Shown: in pieces, positions 12,600 through 25,281 of the stretch
Layout: every line of letters starts with the position of its first letter
How positions within the stretch are numbered: position 1 is the first letter of the stretch
Origin: Delphinus delphis
Lineage: Eukaryota; Chordata; Mammalia; Artiodactyla; Delphinidae
Direction of reading: 5' to 3'
Length of the DNA: 64,000 bases
NCBI RefSeq assembly: GCF_949987515.2
Contig: NC_082688.1
Location: forward strand, 103,209,893 to 103,273,892
Notes under the pieces: generated by a model
Told to the model about the DNA's origin: nothing
Database searches by the model: none
What the model saw: only the letters and a program-made list of their open reading frames with translations
Position numbers and translations under genes: made by a program

Positions 12600-13129
12600 T
12601 TTTTTTTTTTTTTTTAAAGATCGATTTATTGGGCTTCCCTGGTGGCGCAGTGGTTGAGAGTCTGCCTGCCGATGCAGGGGACACGGGTTCGTGCCCCGGT
12701 CCAGGAAGATCCCACATGCCGCGGAGCGGCTGGGCCCGTGAGCCATGGCCGCTGAGCCTGCACGTCCGGAGCCTGTGCTCCGCAACGGGAGAAGCCACAA
12801 CAGTGAGAGGCCCGTGTACCGCCAAAAGAAAAAAAAAAAAGATTTATTTATTGATTTAGACTGCACTGGGTCTTAGTTGCAGCACGCAGGATCTTCTTTG
12901 CGACATGTGGACTTCTTAGTTGCGGCATGTGGACTTCTTAATTGTGGCACGTAGACTTCTTAGCTGCGGCATGCAGACTCAGTTGCGGCACGTGGCCTTC
13001 TTAGTTGAGGCATGCGGGTTTCTTTGCTGCGGTATGCATGCAGGATCTAGTTCCCTGACCAGGGCTCGAACCAAGCCCCCCTGTATTGGGAGTGTGGAGT
13101 CTTACCCACTGGATCACCCGGGAAGTCCC
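12600..13129 (-). mobile_element. Older CHR-type SINE, antisense, host of a nested SINE
   Basis: A T-tail at 12600-12615 and the body at about 12853-13129, with repeated TTAGTTGCGGCATG units and a head ending GGGAAGTCCC. The outer target-site duplication TGGGCTCTATTCTT lies at 12586-12599 and 13130-13143. A young SINE interrupts it. Confidence 0.9.
12631..12837 (+). mobile_element. Young CHR SINE, nested
   Basis: Full young form from GGGCTTCCCTGGTGGCGCAG to an A-rich tail. AAAGATCGATTTATT (12616-12630) and AAAGATTTATTTATT (12838-12852) are its target-site duplication inside the older SINE. Confidence 0.93.
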
Positions 13130-13946
13130 TGGGCTCTATTCTTAAAGAAGTTGCCATCTACTGGGGAGACCCACAAGGAAAGGATTATCATAAAATATGA
13201 TCATTTCTAGATGAAGGCTCAGGGGCAATAGAGAAGAAGAAATCTTGACAATCTGCCGGAGACGGTCAGGGGGAGGTTTCCCTGAACAGGTCTGAGACTT
13301 GAGAGCCTTAAAGGACCATCATGATTTTGCCCTGGAGTCTGATTGTGGGGTGGGCAGCAGGAGGGGGTGTCCTGGCAAAAGAGAGGCATGGGTGAATGGA
13401 CTGAGGCATGTGGAATTTGGTAAATAAGAGTCTGGTATGCTTTAGAATGTACGAGTACATTAGTTTTGCTGGGTATAAAAAAAAGTTTCGGAGGGAAGGG
13501 TGTAGGGGGGAGTCTGGAGGGAAGGTGAGTGGGAAGGGTGAGGGTTGTGGTGAGGGCCTGATACCCATGTGTGTCATCCTGTGGGTTGGGCGGGAGTGGT
13601 GCTCCCTGTTCCCTGAGGTTGAAGGTGAGCCCTAGTTACCTATTTTTTTCCAGCTCCTCTCCAGTCCCTAGCCCCTTCTGTTTACCGTCAAAGTTCAGCA
13701 AGAACTCTCACAAACAGTGCCAAGAGATTCCGACTGTGAGAGTATGTGGCCCAGCATGCAAGGGGGGATTTAGGGTGGAGGAATCTCCTTCGCTAGAGAG
13801 ACGGGTCCTGGAAGTCTGGAGGCGGGTGTGACAGAGCCTTTGTTGTGCAAGGGCAGTTCTTATGGAGTGTGATTCTTCGGGGCAGGGAAGTTCTAGTGAG
13901 GTACATGGAGGGAAGGGGTCTTGGACTCTGAATTTGGCCTGTGGTG

Positions 13947-14340
13947 GTTTTTTTTTAAAATAATTTTTAAATTTATTTTTTAAAATAAATTTATTTATTT
14001 TATTTTTTGGCTGCATTGGGTCTTTGTTGCTGCATGCAGGCTTTCTCTAGTTGCAGCAAGCGGAGGCTACTCTGTTGTGGTGTGCAGGCTTCTCATTGTG
14101 GCGAGCAGGGGCTGCTTTTGCTGCGGAGCACGGGCTCTAGGTGTGCGGGCTTCAGTAGTCGTGGCACATGGGCTCAGTCAGTAGTTGTGGCTCGCTGGCT
14201 CTAGAGCGTAGGCTCAGTAGTTGTGGCGCAGGGGCTTAGTTGCTCCGCGGCATGTGGGATCTTCCCGGACCAGGGCTCGAACCTGTGTCCCTTGCATTGG
14301 CAGCCACATTCTCAACCACTGTGCCACCAGGGAAGCCCCC
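13947..14340 (-). mobile_element. CHR-type SINE, long form, antisense
   Basis: AT-rich tail, then GGCTGCATTGGGTCTTTGTT and repeated AGTAGTTGTGGC units, with a head ending CCACCAGGGAAGCCCC. The target-site duplication TGGCCTGTGGTG (13935-13946) matches TGGCCTATGGTG (14341-14352). Confidence 0.92.
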
Positions 14341-14420
14341 TGGCCTATGGTGTTTGAGTTCTACCTTCACTGCTGGACAGTAGTTTCCATTTTCAGAGGA
14401 GTCACACGTTTTTTTTTCCC

Positions 14421-14442
14421 TTTCCTTCCTTCCTTCCTTCCT
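14421..14442. repeat. CCTT microsatellite
   Basis: About five CCTT units at the edge of an old L1 fragment. Confidence 0.8.
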
Positions 14443-14935
14443 TTTTAAAAAATTGTAGTAACATATACATAACATAAAGGTTGCCCTTTTAACCATTTTT
14501 GAGTGTACAGCTTAATGGCATTAAGTATATTCACACTGCTGTGCAACCATCATCCCTATCCATTTCCAGAGGTTTTTCATCTTCTCAAACTGAAACTCTG
14601 TACCCATTAAACACAGACTCCCCCTACCTCATATAAGTGGAATCATACAGTATTTGTCCTTTTGTGACTAGCTTATTTCCCTTAGCATAATATCTTCAAG
14701 GTCCATCCACGTTGTAGCATGTGTCAGAATCCCATTCCTTTCGAATAATATTCCATTGTATGTGTATACCTACATTTTAAAATCTACTCAGTGGACATTT
14801 GGATTGTTTCCACCTTTTGGCTATTGTGAATAATGCTGCTATGAACGTGGGTATATAAACATCTATTTGAGTCCTTGCTTTCCATTCTTCTGGGCATGTA
14901 CCCAGAAGTGGAATTGCTGAATCATATGGTAATTC
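14443..14935 (-). mobile_element. Old L1 (L1M-type) fragment, antisense
   Basis: Same region as the copy at 10681-11450: GTGCAACCATCATCCCTATC, GTGGAATCATACAGTATTTG and CAGAAGTGGAATTGCTGAAT. Confidence 0.8.
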
Positions 14936-15055
14936 TGAGCCACAGTTTTCTGATCTGTAATACGATGTTTCAAGGTTACTGAGGTGACTTAAATTTGATA
15001 GAGGGTACAAAGTCCTGAGCATGTGCCTGGCTCATAATAAATGTTAAGTCCCTTC
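14936..15055 (+). mobile_element. MIR remnant, sense
   Basis: CACAGTTTTCTGATCTGTAA followed by a diverged 3' part ending GTGCCTGGCTCATAATAAAT. Confidence 0.65.
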
Positions 15056-16200
15056 CTTCCTGAAAGGCCCCTTCCATCCTTTCCTGAAAAGTTTACCTTT
15101 TAAAACAAAGCCATTGAAACTATTTTGATGAAAAATTTCTCTCCAAAGTTAGTGCACAGTTCCTTCTAAGTGGAGGAAACAGAACGTAATTTAACCTTGC
15201 TTTATGGCCCAGGGTTATTATTTTGAGTCCATGTCCTAGCACTGTGCTCACCTTCAAAGTGGTGGGCCTTTGACAACTCCCACAAATGGTCTCTAGCTGT
15301 TGGAAATATTTGTCTCTGTTTCATCATTCTCCACCTCCTCCCTTCCTGTCCTCTCTCACTTCCTGGTGCTGTTAGTGTACCTGACTGTGGTTGTCGCCCT
15401 CCCCCATTTAAGTTCACATTTCAAGCCTGCCTTCTGCCTGGGGACCAGATGATTGAGATCCTCATAATTCTGTGAAAGTAGGAAGATACAGACCCTGGAT
15501 GAGAATCTATAACCACCCCTCCCAAGGGCAACTTATTTTGATCGCATGGAGGTCCTTTATGGACATTTGGTGGAGTTTGAGTGAGGGGGTCAATGGCCAG
15601 ATTTAGATACTGAGGTGTCAGTGCCTCTGGGAAAGTCACGCCAGGGAGGAGGTGAAAGCCAGGTGAGTACTCTGCCAGGACTGAAGGGCAGGTGGCCAGG
15701 TTCCATCTGGACAGTCTCAGAAGGCTTCCTGGAGGAGGGCGAAATGGACCTATTTGGGGAAAGAGGAGGTGAAGAAATGTGTGAGAGAACCTGCCTCCCT
15801 CCTATTGAGAATCAAGGGAAGCACAGAGCTAGGAAATGGGCCACTGGCTGCCCCTCAGGCTCCAGGGCCACCAGGCTTTGAACACGTCTTCACTGTAGGA
15901 CTGATCATCTGACATCTGACCATCTCCATCCTAATCCCCTCACTTGTCAAGTCTGGCATTTACCATAGGAAATATTAGTGTTGTCTTCATTTGGTCTCTT
16001 TTGGTATCTGATATCTTATGTGTTTCCCAAAGGCATTTTGTTCAGTTGTGGAAAATGTGTTGAAACTGCTCTCTCTTTGCCTTGAACCTGCATCTTGCAT
16101 GAGGTCCCTGGGCTGTGGAATTTGAGCAGGAGCGCTTGGGCTGGCCCAGCAAATACTTCAAAGTCTCCCTTCCTGATGAGTAAGGAGCCAGAATGCCCGT

Positions 16201-18520
16201 TATTATCACTGTTATTTAACATTGTTCTGGAAGTCTTAGCCAATGTAATATGACAAGAAAAGTAAGAAGTACAACTGTTGGAAAGGAAAAACAAAATGAC
16301 TGGTATTTGTTAGATGGTTTACCTTAAATATTCACAGGAATTAACTGAAGAAGATATTGGCTCTAAGAAGAAAGTTTATTAAGATGACCCAGTATAAAAA
16401 TATGTATTCAAAATTAATAGCCTTCCCATATAACAGAAATAACAAATTGGAAAATATAATTTAAAAATCCCATTCACAATAGCAACACAAAATATAAAGT
16501 AACTAGGAATTACAAGAATACATTTTTATGTTTTGGTCCTAAGAGAAGACTTCAATAAATTTAAAAAGTGCTATGTTAATGAATAGAAAGACCTAATACT
16601 TTAAAGAAGCAGATTCTTTAGAGATTAATTTATACATTCAGTGTGATTCCAACCAAAACTTCAAAATGTGTTTTGTTTTTGTTTTTGTTTTTTTTGGACA
16701 CCTGACTGAAAGATTCTGGAGTTCTGGTGGAAGAATTAATATGTAATAAGAACTAAGAAAAATTTTTAAAAAGCATAATGAAGAAGGGGAGGAGACCACT
16801 ACTGGCTTGATATTTAAAAAATTATAAAAATATAATAATTTAGGTGGTATGGTACTAGCTCCAGAAGAGACATATACATCAATAGGGAAAAAAAGGAAAA
16901 TCCGTTAAGTGCCAGCTGTATTTAAGTATTTAGTGTATGAAAAAGATAACATTTCAAACTCATGGTGAAACTGTAATACAGTTGCAGTATTATGCTGGAG
17001 TCGTTAACTATTTGACAAACGAAGAGTAAGCTCCTCAAATCATATGCCAGAATTCCTTCTAGATTTGGGGTTAGAGTTAAATTTAAACAACAAAGTCAAA
17101 AAAGAACCAGAAAAAAATACAGCCAAAGAGTCATAGGAAATATTTCATCAAAGGCAGAAATCAGAAAAGATGGAGACACTTGACTACATAGAAACTAAAA
17201 CCATTATCAGAGTAAAATAGTTAAAAGAAAAACAAGAAGTAGGAAATTTTATTTGCAATATATATATGACATAGGGTTGATACATTTAAAATATGAAATC
17301 TTAACATTTTAATAAAAAGATGAATGCTTTAATAGCAAAAGTAAAGGGTATGAATGAGGTATTCACAAAAGAAGACATAATTCTACCACTAAATTTATGC
17401 AAAAATATTCAACCGAAATATTAATAAATACAAGTTAAAATAACAATAAGCTAAGTTTTTTCTACTAAATTTTCAGATGTTAAAAAGAGTTCTAACATCC
17501 AGTGTTGTGATGAAATGGGCACTCATAGACTGCTGGCAGGTGTTTACATTGGTATGGCCTTTCTGGAGGACAGTAAGGCACTATCTAACAGGAGCTTTAA
17601 AAACTTATGAGCAAAAAATATTCATACCCCTTGACCCAGAATAATCTATGTGCAAGCATTTAGTTCTTTGTTTCTTTCTTTTTTAAAAAATAAATTTTAT
17701 TTATTTATTTATTTTTGGCTGCGTTGGGTCTTTGTTGCTGCGTGCAGGCTTTCTCTAGTCGTGGTGAGCGGGGGCTGCTCTTTGTTGTGGCGCGCGGGCT
17801 TCTCATTGCGGTGGCTTCTCTTGTGGTAGAGCACGGGTTCTAGGCGCACAGGCTTCAGTAGTTGTGGCACGCGGGCTCAGTAGTTGCGGCTCGCGGGCTC
17901 TAGAGCACAGGCTCAGTAGCTGTGGCGCACGGGCTTAGTTGCTCCGCGGCATGTGGGATCTTCCCGGACCAGGGATCAAACCTGTGACCCCTGCATTGGC
18001 AGGCGGATTCTTAACCGCTGCGCCACCAGGGAAGCCCAAGCATTTAGTTCTAAGGATGTTCACTGCAACATTATTTATGAGAAAAAATTAGAAACAACCT
18101 AAGTGACCAAAATAAGTGATTGGTTAAATTATGGCCGCTTCTAGGACAAAATATTATGGAGTCATTAAAAACCAGTGTAGGAAATATTTGTTAATATGGA
18201 TATGTTCACAATATATTGATGGAGAAAAGCAGGCCTTGATCACTGTGTCCAATTTGATTCTACATTTTTTTTAAAAGTTTAGTGAAAAACAAAGAGTTTA
18301 GTGAAGTACAATTTATACTATAAAATTATGATACTATTTTCATAAAGAATATATATGTGTGTGTATAAGTGGGTAGGAATAAAGATTTTATAGGCGCACA
18401 TCAACATATTAATAGTGATTTTGGGTGACGGAATAATAAAATTTTTTTTCCTCAATTTTTTCTGGTTTTCCAAGTTGTTGGCATTTAAGTGCTTTCACAC
18501 TTACAGGAGTTTTATAAAAA
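16201..18520 (+). mobile_element. Old L1 ORF2 to 3' end, sense, decayed
   Basis: Similar to the L1 ORF2 3' part (TCTGGAAGTCTTAGCCAATG, AAATCCCATTCACAATAGCA) through to a 3' region, full of stops. It is interrupted at 17668-18036 by a SINE. No function remains. Confidence 0.75.
17668..18036 (-). mobile_element. CHR-type SINE, long form, antisense, inside old L1
   Basis: Tail at the left, body with GCGTTGGGTCTTTGTTGCTG and a head ending CCACCAGGGAAGCC. Perfect 15-bp target-site duplication CAAGCATTTAGTTCT at 17653-17667 and 18037-18051. Confidence 0.95.
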
Positions 18521-19997
18521 GAAAATTCCCTTGGAGCTGTCCTTTTCATCTGGGTTGCTGTCTCTTACCCCTGTCATTCCTGGGAAGGAAGAGAACGTAA
18601 TGTGAGGAAGTATTTGAATTTATGTACAGCCGTGCGGGTGGTCTTTGGGTAGGACCTGAACTCTCCACCATCGACACAGTTATAAAGTGTAATTAAGGCT
18701 CCCTGAACAACTGGGTCCCTTATCAAGCTTAAACCTTGTTGTCCAGATACACTGGCTGTTAGTCAGAGTCTTATTAATCGGGGGAAAAAAGACCCATTGA
18801 ATAGCCAGCCCTCAGCCCCAAATGGGGAGCACATCATGGTACAAGGGCCATGGTTCAGACTCCAGAGATGTTATGTTATGTTTTTGAATTCAGTCCAGGT
18901 TCCTAGGAGGAAAACACCCATCAATTATGTTGGCTCTAGATAGATCCCAGTCAACATATGACATCACCAGCTCTTATTTCCCTGCCCGCCTTTATTTGGA
19001 GGGGATGCAGGGAGAATTGTGCAACGTTGGAATAAACAGAATAGAGCCCAAATTCCTTGTGCTTTTGTTTCTGGGTTGAGCTCCAGTCTGATAGCTGCTG
19101 TTTTCTTCACCATAAACAGTGAGGCAGTGTCATAGCGGCTTTGTACAAGGGAGGAATCATTGTCCAGTTGCTAATTAGAATCCACTGTTTACCACAGTTC
19201 TTGTTTGAACTAGGCGCTCTCGCCTTTATTATGTTATTTGGTGTGTGTCCACACGTGATGTCATGCATTAGAGTAGGTGTGAACCTCACACTACTTCAGT
19301 CCATATTTTCACGGAAAGATTATTGTCATTAGATCATAGGGTTTGTTTGTTTATCTACTTCAATAGGAGTGCAAACCTGACCCTGTTTGATGAAGTTGCT
19401 CGTTGTTCTTTCCTGTTATTGACAATGACCTCGGGCTGGAGCATTTTGACAGAGTTCTTCACATTACGTATGTCAGTATGTATGTTTCTGTCGGTCTCTA
19501 ATTAGGAAGCTGCAAGTCCTTGAGTTTCTCCCCGGGTTCCCTTCCCAACAAGGAACCAGCAGGAAGGAAAACAGACCCAATCTTAGCACGTGAAAGCCTT
19601 GTGGTGTGACTTTTATTTTTTCATGATGTTCCGGACAGCCCTGTAATCTCTTATTTTTGGCAGGCCAGTTCAGAATCTGTGGTCTGGTAGTCCCAGGCAA
19701 CCAAAAGCTGAGACAAACAGAGGAAGTGTCATTGCTCACATGTTTCCCCAGCCACCTCATCTTGGCCTGACACAGCCAGCTGCCACCCCTCTTCGAGGTG
19801 GAGCTGTTCAGAGCCGAGTCTGTCCTAGCCCCAGACGGAGACCCTTTTGGTTGTCCCCCCAACCCCTAGGGTCCCCCCTCCCTCATTACTTTCCTGCATG
19901 CTTTCCGTAATTTGTTTCTAGTCTGGAATTTATTTATGGCAGACTTTGTGGTGAAAACTGGGAAGTCTCTTCCATTTTTTTAAAGCAGCCTGGAGTG

Positions 19998-20140
19998 GGA
20001 CTTCCCTGGTGGTTCAGCCGTTAAGAACCCGTGCTTCCACTGCAGGGGATGCAGGTTCGATCCCTGGTCGGGGAACTAAGATCCCACATGCACGTGCAAA
20101 GATTGGGTCTGTCTGTTTTTGGCTGTGCGGTGTGGCCGAA
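19998..20140 (+). mobile_element. CHR-type SINE, short form
   Basis: Head GGGACTTCCCTGGTGGTTCA and GGTTCGATCCCTGGTCGGGG, with a diverged 3' end GCTGTGCGGTGTGGCCGAAAG. Confidence 0.82.
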
Positions 20141-20189
20141 AGTCCACAGGAAGTAGGATAGGGAGCTCACCTCCTACCCCTCTGCCCCT

Positions 20190-20270
20190 ATCATACGCAT
20201 GCAGGCACACATGCATGCATGCACACACATGCACACGCATGAACACACACACATAGGCATGCGCATACCC
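20190..20270. repeat. Alternating purine-pyrimidine CATGCA/CACA repeat
   Basis: About 80 bases of CA, TGCA and GCGCA steps, mostly in strict purine-pyrimidine alternation. Confidence 0.8.
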
Positions 20271-21300
20271 TCTGGTCATCATCCTGGTACCCAGGGCCTT
20301 GTGTCTGGTAAAGGATGCTAATGGAAGGGGGTGTGCTCAGAAAATCTGCCAATCCTCCGGGCCTGTGCTTCCACCTCTTAGGGAACCCACCTCCTGCACC
20401 TCCCTGCATGGAAAGGGAGAGGGGAGAACAAGGTCATGCATCCCAGCCTGGAGTTACCATAGCCCTTAGGGTTTTGAAAATACAAATAGTTTCAATATTC
20501 TAAAAGCCTGCGGAGATTCACACTGCAGTGATGTTTCCAGGGTAAGATCAGGTTTCTTTGCTTGTGATCGGAATGACATGGACTCTGTTAATGATGATTA
20601 GTTTGTGTTTTCTGCTCTGCGTGGCCGTTTTTCTTGCGTTTGATTCCTAATGCAAATGGATACATTTCTTCATGCCTAAGACATTCCATTTGATAGGAAG
20701 ATTGTTTCCATCATGCTGTCCCGGGGTTGGGAGCCGGGTGGGGAGGGTGATTCCCTGGGAGGTGAAAAGTCTATATTTATGTCTTGACAGAGGGTCTCTG
20801 TGACTCTTCCTGCTCTAGCATTTACTGTCTTTTATTTTACGACCCCTGCCTACTTGCTGTATAAACAGGACAGATTTGTTTTCTTGTTTTAGTCTTATTT
20901 AGTTTTATGCAGAAGACTGTTCAGCTAGATGAACACTTCAAAGTTCCAGTCCTTTCTTGTGGCACCGGGAACCTTGGACCTTCTCTCAATAACGTCTTTA
21001 TCTGCTCCCTTCCCGCACTCTGTTAACCCCTCATGGGTCCTCCACCTGACCCTGACTCCCCCCCGCTCCCCCCTGCCCTGCCCCTGCCACCTGGCGCGCC
21101 AGCAGCCCTGAAGGGTGCCCTCAGCCTCCTAGATTCCGTGCCCCTGCGACGCCTGAGCCCTGACCCTCCTCACATTCTACCTCAAAGCACGATCGAGCCT
21201 ATGGAGACTGACTTTGTGCCAGGACTTAGGCCAAGCAGCCTTATATGCTCAAGATGATACTATTTTACTTTCAATTTACTTAATGAATGTTTGTATAAGA

Positions 21301-21500
21301 CCTACTCTGCCAGGCCACTCATATACGCCTTTTGGAAACACCATTTCATAACAACCATGTGAGGAGGTACTGTTATCTCCATCTCACAGGTAAGGAAACT
21401 GAGGCCCAGAGAGGGTGAAGGATCCTGAGTTGTATAGCTAGTGGGTGGCAGAGCCCGGGTGCCAACTTAAGCAGTCTGACCCCAGAGTTCATGCTTTTGA
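21301..21500 (-). mobile_element. MIR remnant, antisense
   Basis: Strong core ACAGGTAAGGAAACTGAGGC and CAGAGAGGGTGAAGG, then AGTGGGTGGCAGAGCCCGGG. Confidence 0.75.
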
Positions 21501-21519
21501 CCCCTATGCTATGAGGTAG

Positions 21520-21650
21520 CCATGGTTGCTATACTTATTTTGCAGATGGGGAAACTGAGGTAGGGGGGTGGGGGTTTAAGTAACTCGCCTAAGGCCCTAG
21601 AGATAGTTAGTGGCACAGCCAAGATTCATCTCCAGACAGGAGAGCTTGGA
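21520..21650 (-). mobile_element. MIR remnant, antisense
   Basis: A second MIR core right after the first: TTTGCAGATGGGGAAACTGA and TAAGTAACTCGCCTAAGGCC. Confidence 0.72.
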
Positions 21651-23104
21651 GCCGGGGCTCTGAACCTGTGCACGCTCTGTGGGGTTTCCGGCACATTCAG
21701 TGTGGACAGTTATAGCCCTGGAGACCATTCCCACGCAAAAGTTACTGGCTCTAAAAACTTACTGGTGCTCTAACGTTTTTTTCATGAACACGAGTGTACT
21801 TAGCCGGTGGAGTTGAGGCCCAGTTGTCCGACCAGGGCATTTGAGAGCCAGCCAGCTCGAGGGCCGGTGAAGTCCATGAGAACCCCCAGGACTTCAGACG
21901 GCTTAGAGGAATTCCAGGATCCAGACACGTGCCTGGAGCAAACTTTGTGTTTCTCCCACCGGTAGGTGGGTGTGAGGTGGCATAAAGCTGGCTTGTCTCC
22001 AGGCTGAGACTCAGAATGCCTGTCTAATTACAGGAAACAGAGCCCCCTCCAGCAGTTAGCCAACGATTTCAACATCTCTTGGAGAAATTCTACATGAGCC
22101 TGGAGTTGGAAGCTTTGATTTCTAATGAGTTTGGCTGGAATTTTCACCTTTGGCTTTTCTTGCCTTCTCCCTGGGCCACGATTTCATCATCCTGCTTCGG
22201 AGCTGGCATTTCCTATTAAGTGTCTGTCTGTCTGTCTGTGAGCCCACATGGAGCTGAGAGAAAGCACAGCTTCGGTCCCTGCACTTGGGGCCCAGGGGCC
22301 TGGGCTGCGGCCCTGCCTCTGTCTTGAAGGCCTAACAAGGCGCCCTTAGGGGTATCATTTTAGGGCTCCGATTGACAAAGCTAAGAGCAGAGATAAGGGC
22401 ACAGGAGAACTAAGATGGTGGCCTAGGCATTTCATCATATCCTGGTTAAATTGTCAGTAACCTCTTTGTACAGCGGGTAGATCTGCTCTCTTATGTATTA
22501 CTTAGTCCCCTACTTGGGTCTTGGAAGGTGGCCATTTATCTGAAACAGAGATGGCCTAGAATAGTGAAAAGAGCTTTGTTTTTTACTCCCTTCAATAGCA
22601 AGCAAATAAAGTGAAAATACCAGCACTGCCTGGGGTGACGTTCCGATGCGTGGCTAGAGGCGGTAGGAAGTGATGATGCTTTGGAATGCAACGTGGTCAT
22701 CTGTATTATGAACTGTAGGAACTCTGACTCTAGGACCCTCTCCAGAGAAAACCGTTTAACATAAGGTGAAAGTTATTTGCGTGAATATGTCCATAGAAAC
22801 ATGACGTATGAGAGAGGAAAATTGGAAGCGCTCTATAGGTTCAACATAGGAGAAAGGTGAAGAAAGTTGTGATAGATTCTCCTGAGAATAGTTCCCATAA
22901 AAAATGGAATTACAAAGACTCTGAGACAACATGGTATTAAGAAAAAAGCCACAGTTAAGAGTGAGTGGGCTTTTGGTTACACCCACATAAAACATATGTA
23001 CATGACAGTTGTGGAATATGATATAGAAAAAGATGAACAGTTATGATTAGGATGGTGGGATTATCGGTAATATTTTATCCTGTTATAAAACAAGTAAAGG
23101 AAAC

Positions 23105-23240
23105 AGGACAGATTGTGGATTCAGACCTGGGATTAATTCTGGTACTGGTACATCACTTTATGTGTCTTTAGTGACTTTTGAAACTTCCCTGGTACTCAGA
23201 TTTCTCATCAGTAAAAAGATAGAACCATTTCTCAGGGTCT
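23105..23240 (+). mobile_element. MIR-like remnant, sense
   Basis: TGTGGATTCAGACCTGGGAT and a diverged tail with CAGATTTCTCATCAGTAAAA. Confidence 0.6.
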
Positions 23241-24030
23241 CTGGATCTGAACCTTGTCGTAGCCATTAACAGTCTCTTTAAGTGGAGTCTGCCGGACTTG
23301 CTTATATCAATAAGCAATTAGTAAAAAAACTCGTGGGCAATTAGTGCCATCGTTGTGCACGGACCATGGAGTCCTTTAAGCACTCCTGGTGGTCAAGCAG
23401 TGCTGCAGATTTGTTGCCACCTTTCGCGCCTTGATGACGCCTTGCCTGCAGGCGCTACTCCGCACATCCACTTCAAGTGAGCGGAGAGCAAACCATCGAG
23501 TCCACAGAGGCTGGTTTTGAAGTAAAGCCCTGTCTGGCAAAGTGACTCCACTTCCTTCCCTCCCCATGTCCACCGGTCGACGCTGGTGGGCCCCTTCCTG
23601 GAAGGCTGACCCACACGTTGTCTACAGATGGGCTCTCAGGCTCCCCACGTCTGCTTTCGATGAGTCGAGGAGAGGATTTCTGCGCATCATTGGGTTGATA
23701 AATCCTCTTAAAGGATTTACACGTTATAAATGACCCTTCATTGCCACACGTAGATTTCATTAGCTCAGCCTTTGATCGTACATGCAAGGAGGCCGTGGGC
23801 AAGCTATACCAAGCCTCAAAGAAAAAGGTTTTACAAGGTGCTGACATTTTGACAAGCTCTTACCTGGCGCCCCAAATTGAATTTCAATGACCCACATTGG
23901 CTGTATCCCCTCTGCCCACCGGGTTCAGTTCATTAGCTGCCCACTTAAGTGAAACTGCATATGTTTTTGATGATAGAAAAGGGTTTAGGTTTGGAAAGTT
24001 GAGGTGCGTGCTATTCGTAGATATGCCAAG

Positions 24031-24200
24031 AAGGTGTTGGTGAGTAAAGGCTGTCAAACAAGGCGGGTTGGGATTCGAGCTCTGCAGGCACGTCCCATGG
24101 CCCCCATTTCCTCATCTGTGGTGCAAGCATTGTGAACCCACCCTGCCTGCCTGGTTTGAGCATCACACAAGATAAGGCATGTGAGAGCACTTGGTGAACC
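24031..24200 (+). mobile_element. MIR-like remnant, sense
   Basis: CATTTCCTCATCTGTGGTGC followed by a part resembling MIR 3' sequence (GAGCATCACACAAGATAAGG). Confidence 0.6.
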
Positions 24201-25149
24201 ACTACAGAGCTATACCGAGGTGAGGTTGATATTGTGGCTCTCAAATAAATACAAACAGTGGTACGAAATTATAAAATGGTATGACATTAGAAAATGATTT
24301 AACTGTCCCTTTCCTATTTAAAAAAAATTTCTGGAGGCGTGTATATGTTTCCCTAAAGTGGGAAGCTTTGGTTATGCTTTGTGCTAAATTGTGAAAGTGG
24401 AATGAAGCCAAGAGGCCTTTCCAAGATCATCGTTAGAATCAGAACTAACACTGGGTTTGGAATCTGGGTCTTCCCTCTGCCCTGCTCCGCACCTTTCCTT
24501 TCTCACCCTCTGTCTCCAGCTCTGATTCCTGGGCTCCCAGGGTTACTACCTTCCAGCAGCCTGGGAGCAAGGGGCAACCTCATTCCACCAGGCCCAGGCC
24601 ACGGGAAGGGAAATCTGGTGGGCAGGGGGCAGGGGCTGCAGGTGTGGGGAGCTCCAGGTGCCCGCTTGCAGCTTTCTGGATGCGCAGCTCTTTTGGGGCA
24701 GCAGGAGCCACCCTTACAGGTGCTGCAGCATGGGGGTCCCACTCGCTTCTCCAGCTGCTGGTCACAGGGATTTGCTGGAGACCGAAGAGGGCCCGGGTCC
24801 CCAGATCCATCCACCAGTGAGTGCTGAGCCCAAGACACAGGAAGAGTTGAGGCACAGGAAACTTGCAGAGTGCTGTCTGGAAGCAGGGTCCGTGGTGCTG
24901 TGGGTAGTCACACTGAGGTGGTGGGGACGGGGTTGGGATGAATCTGGAGCGTGTTCAGGCAGGGGATAGATAGGGGTGCAGTGGGTGTGAAAGGGAGGCT
25001 GGGACATGGGGCGTTGCCAGCGATTCAGCCCTTTCCGGAGCTTGGTGGGAAGGGCAGGGCAGGAAGGGAGCAGTAGCCCAGGGATGGAGCAGAGTCATTC
25101 CTATATGTACCTTTTATTTAATGTTGATTTAAAAATATTCTTTTTAATG

Positions 25150-25281
25150 GACTTCTTTTTATTTATCTATTTTTGGCCGCACTGCGTGGCATGTGGGATC
25201 TCAGTTCCCTGACCAGGGATCGAACCCATGCCCCCTGCAGTGGAAGCACGGAGTCTTAACCACCGGACCGCCAGGGAAGTA
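25150..25281 (-). mobile_element. CHR-type SINE, short form, antisense
   Basis: T-rich left end, GGCCGCACTGCGTGGCATG, and a head ending CCGCCAGGGAAGT. Confidence 0.85.

Noticed and set aside
16201..18520. Possible gene with reverse-transcriptase-like origin
   Set aside because: It is a decayed L1 ORF2 remnant full of stops and split by a SINE.
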